From the NCBI GenBank assembly GCA_959018155.1, contig CAUEKH010000091.1, forward strand, positions 1-8,488: a stretch of DNA of 8,488 bases, in the 5' to 3' direction. This document shows, in pieces, positions 1-6,259 of this stretch; within the stretch, counting starts at the first letter, position 1, and the number at the start of each line of letters is the position of its first letter. The position numbers and the translations under genes are program-made. The stretch comes from an uncultured Hungatella sp. (GTDB lineage Bacteria; Bacillota; Clostridia; Lachnospirales; Lachnospiraceae). Under the pieces are notes generated by a model. That model was not told the origin of the DNA. It searched no databases and saw only the letters and a program-made list of their open reading frames with translations.

Positions 1-506
1 CTGCAAAGGTTCTCGACTACGGCTACGGCGAAGAAGGCCACATGATGTTCAACTTTGGTAAAGAAGGCGTTTCCTATAATATGGTAGACGGCTACCCAAC
101 CTACACCGATGAAATTTTAAACAACCCTGATGGATGGTCAATCGCACAGGCAATGGGCAAGCACATCATGGCTTGCTACCAGGGTCCGATGATCCAGGAT
201 ATCGCATACCAGGATCAGTACTTCCAGCTTCCGGAAGCTAAGGCAGCTGTTAAGAACTGGGCTGATTCCAACGCAAGAGCACACAAACTTCCGACTATCA
301 CTCCAAGCCAGGAAGAGAGTTCTGAATTCGCATCTATCATGAATGATATCGGTACATACGTAGATGAGATGACTTCCAAATTCATTCTTGGTACAGAGGA
401 TATTGACGCTAAGTTTGATGATTACATCAGCACAATTAATAAGATGGGACTTGACAGGGCTGTCGAAATTGAGCAGGCAGCTTATGAACGCTATCAGCAG
501 AGATAA
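1..506 (+). CDS. Extracellular solute-binding lipoprotein of a carbohydrate ABC importer, C-terminal part (5' end outside window)
   Basis: The reading frame is open from base 3 with no start needed, so this is the last 167 residues of a longer protein; the family is usually about 500-560 residues. The visible part includes the Y-G-Y-G-E-E-G-H stretch followed by MMFNFGKEGVSY, a pattern typical of the LplA/LipO/YtcQ group of family 1 solute-binding proteins, and ends in a helical tail (KFDDYISTINKMGLDRAVEIEQ) common to that group. Known role of the family: a lipid-anchored protein outside the membrane that captures an oligosaccharide or uronate-type sugar and delivers it to the permease pair. 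The next two genes encode exactly such permeases, which supports the call. The signal peptide and lipobox lie upstream of the window and cannot be checked. The substrate cannot be read from the sequence. Confidence 0.85.
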   Translation, partial: AKVLDYGYGEEGHMMFNFGKEGVSYNMVDGYPTYTDEILNNPDGWSIAQAMGKHIMACYQGPMIQDIAYQDQYFQLPEAKAAVKNWADSNARAHKLPTITPSQEESSEFASIMNDIGTYVDEMTSKFILGTEDIDAKFDDYISTINKMGLDRAVEIEQAAYERYQQR

Positions 507-514
507 TCTGAGTC

Positions 515-549
515 AGGGGAAGAGAATGACTACTCTTCCCCTTTCTTTT
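515..549 (+). terminator. Intergenic hairpin with T-rich tract, likely partial terminator/attenuator inside the transporter operon
   Basis: GGGGAAGAG (516-524) pairs perfectly with CTCTTCCCC (533-541), and A515-T542 adds a tenth pair; the loop is 8 nt. It is followed at once by TTTCTTTT (542-549), the form of an intrinsic terminator. It begins 9 bases after the binding-protein stop codon and ends just before the ribosome site of the first permease. Because the permeases have no separate promoter that I can see, a leaky terminator that protects the 3' end of the abundant binding-protein mRNA is the likely role (inference). Confidence 0.7.
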
Positions 550-563
550 AAAAGGAGCCTGAT

Positions 564-1493
564 ATGATGAAAAATAAAGATAATACATTCTCAACAAGTG
601 TAAAAGCCGACTGGAAAAGGAACAAATCCCTCTATTTTATAGTGATACCGGTTCTTTTATTCTATATCCTTTTTATGTACAAACCCATGTACGGCGCTTT
701 GATCGCTTTTCAGAATTACGTTCCCGCCAAGGGTATGTCCGGGAGCAAGTGGGTAGGGTTTGATCAGTTCATCAAGTTCTTCAACAGCCCGTATTTCTTC
801 CGGCTGATTCGTAATACTCTCGTACTCAGCTTATACAGCCTGGTTTTCTGTTTCCCGGCGCCGGTTATCCTTGCCCTTCTTCTTAACGAAGTAAAGAGCA
901 AAAAATTCAAAAGTGTTACACAGACTGTTACCTACTTACCGCACTTCGTTTCCATGGTAGTTGCAGTTGGTATCATCAAGGAATTCTGTCTTTCTGACGG
1001 ACTCATCAATGATATCATCGTTTCCCTTGGAGGAGAGCGTTCCGCTCTTTTGCAGAATCCGGCCTTTTACCGAAGCATCTATATCATATCGGATATCTGG
1101 CAGGAAGTCGGCTGGGGTTCCATCATCTATCTGGCCGCATTGTCCGGAATTGATTCCCAGCTGTACGAGGCAGCCTCCATCGACGGCGCAGGCAAGTTAA
1201 AACAGATGATTCACGTGACGATACCCGGTATCATGCCAACCGTTATCATCATGCTGATTTTAAGAATGGGTTCCTTAATGAGCATGGGATATGAAAAGAC
1301 AATCCTTCTTTACAATCCATCTACCTATGAGACGGCCGACATTATTTCGTCCTATATCTACCGTGTAGGTCTTCTGGAACAGAACTGGAGCTATTCAACG
1401 GCAATCGGCTTACTGAACTCAATTATCAACTGCTTCATGCTTGTGGCAGCGAATAAACTGAGCAAGAAAGTAACCGAAAACAGTTTGTGGTGA
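564..1493 (+). CDS. Carbohydrate ABC transporter permease, LplB-like (first permease)
   Basis: A 309-residue polytopic membrane protein forming one half of the transmembrane channel of a sugar importer. Hydrophobic segments are visible near residues 23-39, 84-108, 127-140, 171-193, 222-236 and 280-296, fitting the usual six spans. The EAA loop that docks the ATPase is clear at 202-221 (EAASIDGAGK, ending HVTIPG). The early FQNYVPAKG and late GYEKTILLYN segments are typical of the LplB/YtcP-associated permeases. ATG 564 follows an AAAGGAG site (551-557) with 6-nt spacing; a second ATG at 567 would shorten it by one residue. It lies 57 bp after the binding-protein gene and 10 bp before the second permease, so one operon is likely. 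No ATPase is encoded here; in this family a shared MsmX-type ATPase usually serves. The substrate is unknown. Confidence 0.92.
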   Translation: MMKNKDNTFSTSVKADWKRNKSLYFIVIPVLLFYILFMYKPMYGALIAFQNYVPAKGMSGSKWVGFDQFIKFFNSPYFFRLIRNTLVLSLYSLVFCFPAPVILALLLNEVKSKKFKSVTQTVTYLPHFVSMVVAVGIIKEFCLSDGLINDIIVSLGGERSALLQNPAFYRSIYIISDIWQEVGWGSIIYLAALSGIDSQLYEAASIDGAGKLKQMIHVTIPGIMPTVIIMLILRMGSLMSMGYEKTILLYNPSTYETADIISSYIYRVGLLEQNWSYSTAIGLLNSIINCFMLVAANKLSKKVTENSLW

Positions 1494-1503
1494 GGTGAGA
1501 ACT

Positions 1504-2409
1504 ATGGAAAAAGAGAAAAATTACACTCCAAAACAGAACAAAATCAAAACCGCTATGCCGGAAAAATGCTTCCATGCTTTTAACTATATTTTAATGGCAG
1601 CCATAGGGCTTCTCTGCCTCTATCCCATGTGGTACGTACTGATGGCCTCCTTCAGTGATCCGAATCAGATGATGATGCACTCAGGCGGACTTTTAAAGCC
1701 ATTGGGATTCAGCACCAGTGCCTATATGAAGGTATTTAAAAACCCGAATATCATTTCCGGTTACATGAATACCATCTTTATCCTGGTTTCAGGCGTTATC
1801 CTCTGTCTGGCCATGACCTCTCTCGGCGCCTATGTGCTCTCGAGAAAGAACCTGCTGTGGAAGAAACCTCTGATGCTTTTTATCATGTTCACCATGTTCT
1901 TCAGCGGCGGTATGATTCCATTTTACTTAAACTTAAAGTCCTTACATATGACCAACAGCTTATGGGGCCTCGTCATTCCGTTCATGATTAACACATACAA
2001 TATGATTATCTTAAGAACGGCATTTGAGAGCATTCCGGAAAGCTTAATTGAGGCGGCTCAGATTGACGGCGCCAGCCACATCAAGATACTGACCGGCATC
2101 GTTCTCCCGCTTTCCAAAGCTTCCCTCGCTGTTATGGTTCTCTACTACGGCGTTGAGAAATGGAACGGCTGGTTCTGGGCTTCCTGCTTAATCCGTGACA
2201 GAGCGCTTCTGCCATTACAGGTTATCCTTCGTGAAATCCTGCTCTCCTCCACTCAGTCCATGCAGAGCGGCGGCGGCGATACGGAGGCAATCGGTATGAC
2301 AATCCGTTACGCAACCATCATCGTGGCAACTGTCCCGATCCTTTGTGTATATCCGTTTATCCAGAAATACTTTACAAAGGGTGTTATGATTGGTGCGGTA
2401 AAAGAATAA
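1504..2409 (+). CDS. Carbohydrate ABC transporter permease, LplC/YtcP-like (second permease)
   Basis: A 301-residue inner-membrane permease that pairs with the preceding one. It has an N-terminal span near 26-46, the SFSDPNQ motif after it, further spans near 92-112, 122-142, 153-171, 205-217 and 267-285, and an EAA loop at 183-202 (EAAQIDGASHIK, ending VLP). The C-terminal KGVMIGAVKE ending is characteristic of the YtcP/LplC group. Start choice: a GTG at 1495 would add three residues but lies inside the GAGGTGAG ribosome site (1492-1499), whereas ATG 1504 has that site 4 nt upstream, so 1504 is preferred. Its ribosome site begins within the stop codon of the previous gene, suggesting translational coupling. 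The gene ends the operon; a strong stem-loop follows 27 bp downstream. Confidence 0.92.
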   Translation: MEKEKNYTPKQNKIKTAMPEKCFHAFNYILMAAIGLLCLYPMWYVLMASFSDPNQMMMHSGGLLKPLGFSTSAYMKVFKNPNIISGYMNTIFILVSGVILCLAMTSLGAYVLSRKNLLWKKPLMLFIMFTMFFSGGMIPFYLNLKSLHMTNSLWGLVIPFMINTYNMIILRTAFESIPESLIEAAQIDGASHIKILTGIVLPLSKASLAVMVLYYGVEKWNGWFWASCLIRDRALLPLQVILREILLSSTQSMQSGGGDTEAIGMTIRYATIIVATVPILCVYPFIQKYFTKGVMIGAVKE

Positions 2410-2436
2410 TGATTTAAGATTATCTATAACTTAATC

Positions 2437-2474
2437 GCAGAAAGGAGCGGCCATAAAGCACCGCTCCTTTCTGC
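2437..2474. terminator. Stem-loop between convergent transporter operon and tyrS, probable bidirectional terminator
   Basis: A perfect 14-bp inverted repeat: GCAGAAAGGAGCGG (2437-2450) and CCGCTCCTTTCTGC (2461-2474), with a 10-nt loop. It sits between two genes that converge (stops at 2409 and 2493), where a shared terminator is expected. Neither side has a classical run of T immediately after the stem; the plus side only has the pyrimidine-rich 2475-2496 stretch. Termination efficiency is therefore uncertain, and a role mainly in 3'-end stabilisation is possible. Confidence 0.7.
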
Positions 2475-2492
2475 ATCTCTATCTCAGTCTTT

Positions 2493-3716
2493 CTATTTCG
2501 CAATCACTTTCACAAATTTCTTCTTCCCGCGCTTTACTACCACTCCATCTCCGGACAGCTGTTCTTTCGTAAATACTGCCTTCACGTCATTTACCGCGTT
2601 GCCATCCACGGAAACGCCGCCCTGCTCTACGTTTCTTCTCGCCTCGGAACGGGAAGCTGCAAGGCCGGATTTGTGGAGGATTCCGAGAATGTCAATGGCG
2701 CCATCCAGAAAATCACTGTCACTCAGTTCACACGTTGGCATTTCAGCCGCATTGCCGCCGGTAAACAGTTCTCTGGCGCTCTTCTGTGCCTTCTCGGCCT
2801 CTTCCTCGCCGTGAACCAGCTTTGTCAGTTCGTAAGCCAGGATTTCCTTGGCCTGGTTTAACTGACTGCCTTCCCATTTGTCCATCTCGTCGATCTGCTC
2901 GATTGGGAGGAAGGTCAGCATACGGAGACATTTGAGAACGTCGGCGTCGCCCACATTTCTCCAGTACTGGTAGAAGTCGAACGGGGAAGTCTTCTCCGGA
3001 TCAAGCCATACGGCGCCGGACTGTGTCTTACCCATCTTCTTGCCCTCGGAATTTAAGAGAAGCGTGATGGTCATGGCGTGAGCATCTTTTCCGAGTTTAC
3101 GGCGGATCAACTCCGTGCCGCCCAACATGTTGCTCCACTGATCATCACCGCCGAACTGCATATTGCAGCCGTAGCGCTGGAACAGCTCGTAGAAATCGTA
3201 GCTCTGCATAATCATGTAGTTGAACTCTAAGAAGCTTAAACCCTTCTCCATTCTCTGCTTGTAGCACTCTGCTCTCAGCATGTTGTTGACGGAAAAATGC
3301 GGTCCGACTTCACGGATAAATTCAATATAGTTTAAATTCAGCAGCCAGTCGGCATTGTTGACCATCATGGCCTTTCCTTCGCCGAAATCAATAAAACGGC
3401 TCATCTGCTTCTTAAAGCAGTCACAGTTATGCTGGATCGTCTCCACCGTCATCATCTGGCGCATATCACTGCGGCCTGACGGGTCGCCGATCATACCGGT
3501 GCCACCGCCAATTAAAGCGATCGGCTTGTTGCCTGCCTCCTGTAAACGTTTCATCAGACAGAGCGCCATAAAATGGCCTACATGTAAGCTGTCTGCCGTC
3601 GGGTCAAAACCGATATAGAATACGGCTTTCCCTTCATTAATCATCTTGCTGATCTCTTCTTCATTGGTCACCTGGGCAATCAGGCCGCGTGCCTTCAGTT
3701 CTTCATATGGTGTCAT
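2493..3716 (-). CDS. tyrS: Tyrosyl-tRNA synthetase
   Basis: A 407-residue class I aminoacyl-tRNA synthetase that activates tyrosine with ATP and charges tRNA-Tyr in the cytoplasm. Visible landmarks in order: [13 protein letters not shown] at 36-48 with the HIGH-type signature HVGH (45-48); GMIGDPSGR at 74-82; the tyrosine-pocket QSYDF at 171-175; GGDDQW at 189-194; and KMGKT at 227-231 as the KMSKS loop, in the KMGKT form seen in many bacterial TyrRS. An S4 RNA-binding domain occupies roughly 340-405 ([18 protein letters not shown]), which grips the long variable arm of tRNA-Tyr. Length is normal for the family (about 400-425). The start is supported by an AAAGGAG site (3730-3724) 7 nt upstream. 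The gene is preceded by its own promoter and a tyrosine T-box leader, so its expression should rise when uncharged tRNA-Tyr accumulates. Confidence 0.98.
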   Translation of the reverse strand: MTPYEELKARGLIAQVTNEEEISKMINEGKAVFYIGFDPTADSLHVGHFMALCLMKRLQEAGNKPIALIGGGTGMIGDPSGRSDMRQMMTVETIQHNCDCFKKQMSRFIDFGEGKAMMVNNADWLLNLNYIEFIREVGPHFSVNNMLRAECYKQRMEKGLSFLEFNYMIMQSYDFYELFQRYGCNMQFGGDDQWSNMLGGTELIRRKLGKDAHAMTITLLLNSEGKKMGKTQSGAVWLDPEKTSPFDFYQYWRNVGDADVLKCLRMLTFLPIEQIDEMDKWEGSQLNQAKEILAYELTKLVHGEEEAEKAQKSARELFTGGNAAEMPTCELSDSDFLDGAIDILGILHKSGLAASRSEARRNVEQGGVSVDGNAVNDVKAVFTKEQLSGDGVVVKRGKKKFVKVIAK

Positions 3717-3740
3717 AACTCTTCTCCTTTTCTTTAAATA

Positions 3741-3780
3741 AAATAATAAAAGCCCCGCCCTTAATCAAAAGGACGAGGCT
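3741..3780 (-). terminator. Intrinsic terminator of the tyrS T-box leader
   Basis: AGCCTCGTCCTT (3780-3769) pairs with AAGGGCGGGGCT (3762-3751) over 12 pairs including two G-T (G-U in RNA) pairs, with a 6-nt loop. It is followed by TTTATTATTT (3750-3741). The left arm overlaps the antiterminator strand (3777-3770), the hallmark of T-box attenuation. It is also the first clear terminator downstream of the sigma/anti-sigma/lipoprotein operon. Confidence 0.93.
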
Positions 3781-4081
3781 AAAGTCTCGTGTTACCACCT
3801 AATGTTTACAGACAGTTCGCACTGTCTGCCTCTTCAAGTACGAAATTCAAAACCGGAAAATCACGGTCAGGAATCTGCTCATACTCTAGCACGATAACGT
3901 GTGCAGGAATCCGTCACAGTCTACTTGGCTGCATCCCGGGAACGCCGCCGTTCGGTGTGAAGCTCAGAGATGTATTCACAATCCGCTTTCCACGCGCCTC
4001 TCATCAACCGGCTGCTTTCTGTGTGCTTTTGCGTACTGTTACTTGTTCTCTTCAACGCCTTTGCTAATCTTTGTGAAGTTA
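3751..4081 (-). promoter_or_regulatory. Tyrosine-specific T-box leader (riboswitch) of tyrS
   Basis: An untranslated leader of about 330 nt read on the minus strand. Stem I closes through TTGAAG/CTTCA pairing (4054-4050 with 3962-3958) and contains the AGAAAGC...GGTTGATGAGAGG elements of T-boxes. In the specifier loop, GTGAATACATCTC carries TAC at 3974-3972, a tyrosine codon. Further along is a stem III-like hairpin (CAGACAGT/ACTGTCTG, 3828-3821 with 3816-3809). The T-box sequence AGGTGGTAACACG (3800-3788) follows. Its TGGT (3797-3794) would pair with the ACCA end of tRNA-Tyr, whose discriminator base is A. ACGAG (3790-3786) pairs with CTCGT (3777-3773) to form the antiterminator. Those same 3' bases form the 5' arm of the terminator, so the two folds exclude each other. 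Uncharged tRNA-Tyr binding should favour read-through into tyrS. Confidence 0.96.
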
Positions 4082-4087
4082 TTGATT

Positions 4088-4116
4088 AGTATATGGGGTT
4101 TTGGGAGGTTTGTCAA
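4088..4116 (-). promoter_or_regulatory. Sigma-A promoter of the tyrS leader
   Basis: On the minus strand a perfect -35 TTGACA (4116-4111), a 17-nt spacer and a -10 TATACT (4093-4088), one base from the TATAAT consensus. The predicted start of transcription is near 4081, about 27 nt before Stem I. The 4117-4145 stretch just upstream is very AT-rich, with TTATTAAAA present twice, and could act as an UP element. It lies only 24 bp beyond the stop codon of the upstream lipoprotein gene. Confidence 0.92.
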
Positions 4117-4140
4117 GAGGGAAAATTTTAATAATCATTT

Positions 4141-4710
4141 TTAATAATTAATTCCCCTGACAGCCAGCTTCCCTTCCGATACCCCAAATATAATGTTCGG
4201 CTTCCCGTCTTTCGTCAGGACAAAACCGGCCTGGCTGGGAGAGAAATCATCGGCTGCCGCCACCGCTTCAGTCAGCTCCGGGGTAAAGATACGTTCCTTT
4301 CCCAGTTCGACCATTTCTTCCTTCGAGGTAACAGAAAGCCCCTCTTCTTTAAAGCCCACATAGCAGGGATAAGACAGGAGAGATGCAAATGCGTCCAGAT
4401 CCTGGTCCGCCACCGCCGCTTTCACCGTATTGGCGAACTCCTCAACCACACGTTCCGGTACTGTAAAATTATCCTCATACATTTCTTCCTTTGCATCCGT
4501 ATTTTCCGATGCGGATTGCATTTCTGCCGCAGTTCCTGTTTCCACTGCGGTCTCCCCGTCCTTTTCAGGCTGTGTCTCCGTCGTATCCTCCATATCTGTT
4601 GAAATTTCACTCTGCGCCTCTTTAGAAGGTTCCGCCTTTTTCCCACAGCCTGTTACCGCTAATCCGATTACCGCCGCGCACAGCAGATATCTCCATCTTT
4701 TTCGTATCAT
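4141..4710 (-). CDS. Small lipoprotein of unknown function in the sigV/rsiV-like operon
   Basis: A 189-residue protein with a basic start (MIRKRWRY), a hydrophobic stretch at 8-20 and a lipobox ending at Cys22 (AVTGC), so it should be lipid-anchored outside the membrane. Residues 23-80 form an acidic, Thr/Glu/Ala-rich low-complexity linker. A compact domain follows (about 82-189), with helices (RVVEEFANTVKAAVADQDLDAFASLL) and then a sheet-like end (AGFVLTKDGKPNIIFG...KLAVRGINY). The helix-then-strand order and the DLDAFASLL stretch loosely recall NTF2-like fold proteins, but I cannot name a family. The gene starts 4 nt after the anti-sigma stop, with a GGAAGG site (4723-4718) inside the upstream gene, so co-expression with the sigma factor is likely. 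It may be a regulon effector or an accessory sensor; both are guesses. Confidence 0.8.
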   Translation of the reverse strand: MIRKRWRYLLCAAVIGLAVTGCGKKAEPSKEAQSEISTDMEDTTETQPEKDGETAVETGTAAEMQSASENTDAKEEMYEDNFTVPERVVEEFANTVKAAVADQDLDAFASLLSYPCYVGFKEEGLSVTSKEEMVELGKERIFTPELTEAVAAADDFSPSQAGFVLTKDGKPNIIFGVSEGKLAVRGINY

Positions 4711-4714
4711 CCTG

Positions 4715-5605
4715 TCACCTTCCTATCTCAAATTCCAGTCGTCCATAAGCTCCGGGGGCTATCTCGTATTTTTCAAAAACAACAACAGGGTTTCCACTCT
4801 CATTCATGTAGAATTGTGTATTCTCCGTAATTCCGGAAAATCCGCCCTCCCCCGGGGTCAGGAAAGGAATTCCCTCATTTTCCTCCCGTGCCTTCATCTG
4901 AACGCGTATGGAATCGTCAGCCTTCTGGCGGTAATCACTGCCCAAAATATCTTCCAGAGTAACCAGGGTGTTCTTCCGTAAATCAATCGTATAGTATCTC
5001 ATTTCACTGTATGCGGAAATCCAGCTTTCACTCCCTGTCACCACGAACGATAAGTAATCCGCGGTCTGAGATTTCAGTTCATACCCCACACGGATTTCAA
5101 TGTTATGGGCTTCCCATTCCTCCTCAGTCCCTCCCGTATCGAAAAATGCTTTCCTGTACTCTTTCGCCCGCTCTACCGCATCATCCGCATACTGGCGGCA
5201 GCGATCGTGAATCTCCTGATTCAGCGCTTCTTCAGGCAATCCTGTGTCCTGGGAAATCATTTCCACACTGGGAATTTCCACAGATATCTTATAGTCGCCT
5301 TCATCCTTCTCATACGACTGGAACGTCAGAAGCCTGGCAACCGAGCCGATAACCGGAAGTTGAACCGCCATCTGGGCAAATGCCGGACTCGTATTCACCC
5401 CCACGGTAAATACAACGACTACAGCTGCTGCCGCGGCGGCCGCCCATCTGCCCGCCGTCCAGTACCGCTTGCGATTACGCGCTTTTGTCCCTTCACAGTT
5501 TCTTTTGTCCTCCGACAGCTTTACCGCGTCCAGAACCCGCTCTGACAGTTCCGGCGGAATTGGAGTCTCGTCATATTTTTTCTTTTCCTCTTCTAACCAG
5601 CTCAT
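4715..5605 (-). CDS. RsiV-like membrane-anchored anti-sigma factor (DUF4163/DUF3298 type)
   Basis: A 296-residue single-span protein. Residues 1-53 are a charged cytoplasmic segment expected to hold the sigma factor; there is no H-x3-C-x2-C zinc motif, as is usual for RsiV. A membrane span follows at about 54-70 with an alanine run (WAAAAAAAVVVVF). Just outside it is NTSPAFAQMA, and then VQLPVIGSVARLLTF, which resembles the juxtamembrane part of RsiV proteins. The outer part contains a middle domain (about 100-195) and a DUF3298-like C-terminus (about 205-295, YYTIDLRKNTLVTLEDIL). In B. subtilis, RsiV binds lysozyme and is then cut by signal peptidase near the membrane, releasing SigV; AFA at 75-77 is a fitting AxA site. 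The start overlaps the sigma stop (ATGA) and has AGGAGG (5618-5613) 7 nt upstream. Ligand specificity here is inferred only. Confidence 0.88.
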   Translation of the reverse strand: MSWLEEEKKKYDETPIPPELSERVLDAVKLSEDKRNCEGTKARNRKRYWTAGRWAAAAAAAVVVVFTVGVNTSPAFAQMAVQLPVIGSVARLLTFQSYEKDEGDYKISVEIPSVEMISQDTGLPEEALNQEIHDRCRQYADDAVERAKEYRKAFFDTGGTEEEWEAHNIEIRVGYELKSQTADYLSFVVTGSESWISAYSEMRYYTIDLRKNTLVTLEDILGSDYRQKADDSIRVQMKAREENEGIPFLTPGEGGFSGITENTQFYMNESGNPVVVFEKYEIAPGAYGRLEFEIGR

Positions 5606-6093
5606 CCTTCTACCTCCTGAATATTCTGCTTCAACTGTTTTAATCCACGGTATAATCTTGCTTTTACCGTGTTTAAATTGCTCTTCGTGACTAATGAAAT
5701 CTCTTTCAGCGACATTTCTTCAAAATAGCGGAGTTTTATGACCGCCTGTACCTCGCCCTCCAACCGTTCCAGATGCTCACCGAGATCATCATCCCTGTCG
5801 TATCCTTTTTCATAAAAAGGCAGTTCCTCAGCCATTCCCTCTTCTAATGGAAGCTCTCTCTTCTGCCTTTTTATAAACTGCATACTCTCATTTACAAGAA
5901 TGCGGTAGAACCACGTTTTTATGGCATTCTCATCTCTTAATGAGCTGTAATGGTCCAAAGCCTGGCAGACCGCATTCTGGACGATATCGAGCGCGTCGTC
6001 CTGATTGTGGACGTAACTGAAAGCCAGCCGGTAAAATTTATCCTGATTCCCAACTATGTAGTCCACAATCCTGTCATATAAATCCTGTCTCAT
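5602..6093 (-). CDS. ECF-family RNA polymerase sigma factor, SigV-like
   Basis: A 163-residue two-domain sigma factor. Sigma region 2 spans about 19-80: the core-binding helix reads DDALDIVQNAVCQAL (32-46), and the region 2.4-type helix WFYRILVNESMQFIKRQKR (61-79) would contact the -10 element. An acidic linker (81-108) follows, then region 4 at 109-156 with the helix-turn-helix MSLKEISLVTKSNLNTVKARL that would read the -35. Length is normal for the group (150-190). The partner anti-sigma gene overlaps its stop by 4 nt, the usual arrangement for ECF pairs, and that partner's RsiV type makes SigV the closest named relative. The start ATG has a GAGG-containing site about 11 nt upstream, a rather long spacing. 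Expected target genes act on the cell envelope; none can be named from this window beyond its own operon. Confidence 0.92.
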   Translation of the reverse strand: MRQDLYDRIVDYIVGNQDKFYRLAFSYVHNQDDALDIVQNAVCQALDHYSSLRDENAIKTWFYRILVNESMQFIKRQKRELPLEEGMAEELPFYEKGYDRDDDLGEHLERLEGEVQAVIKLRYFEEMSLKEISLVTKSNLNTVKARLYRGLKQLKQNIQEVEG

Positions 6094-6126
6094 TGAGTCA
6101 CTTTCCTCTCTGTTTCTTAGTTTGCT

Positions 6127-6165
6127 GTCTATACTATAGATTCTTTTATCAGGGGAAAAGTTGCA
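6127..6165 (-). promoter_or_regulatory. Possible autoregulatory promoter region of the ECF sigma operon
   Basis: On the minus strand TGCAACTTTT (6165-6156) resembles the AAC-containing -35 of ECF promoters, and TATAGT/TATAGAC lies at 6138-6127. The gap is longer (21 nt) than the usual 16-17 and no CGTC -10 is seen, so the exact promoter is uncertain. CTATACTATAG (6129-6139) is an 11-nt palindrome and could instead be a -10 read in either direction or an operator. Confidence 0.3.
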
Positions 6166-6218
6166 GGTGAATCAAATTTATTTTAGCCGGTTATCCGGAT
6201 CCGTTTGAGCTGCACGAT

Positions 6219-6258
6219 CAAAATGACACAGAAATTTTTCAATTCCTGTGTCATTTTG
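6219..6258 (-). terminator. 13-bp perfect inverted repeat downstream of metA, candidate terminator
   Basis: CAAAATGACACAG (6219-6231) and CTGTGTCATTTTG (6246-6258) pair perfectly around a 14-nt loop. The arms start with A-runs and end with T-runs, so the stem could terminate transcription coming from ligA-metA on the minus strand, though there is no T-run beyond the stem and it is AT-rich. The arm at 6246-6258 resembles the adjoining tandem repeat unit, so it may have a different origin or role. Confidence 0.45.
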
Positions 6259-6259
6259 C

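Noticed and set aside
1495..1503. GTG start for the second permease
   Set aside because: The GTG is within the ribosome-binding sequence itself; ATG 1504 has proper spacing.
3789..4144. Two plus-strand open frames of 81-92 codons opposite the tyrS leader
   Set aside because: They lie antisense to the T-box structure, have cysteine-rich random-looking composition, and no ribosome site; the T-box explains the region.
4430..4981. Plus-strand serine/valine-rich frame opposite the lipoprotein
   Set aside because: It is antisense to the acidic linker and anti-sigma gene, with no ribosome site and low-complexity serine content mirrored from the coding strand.
6186..6207. CCGGTTATCCGG / CGGATCCG short palindromes upstream of the hairpin
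   Set aside because: Arms of only 4 bp with no T-run or neighbouring copy; expected by chance.
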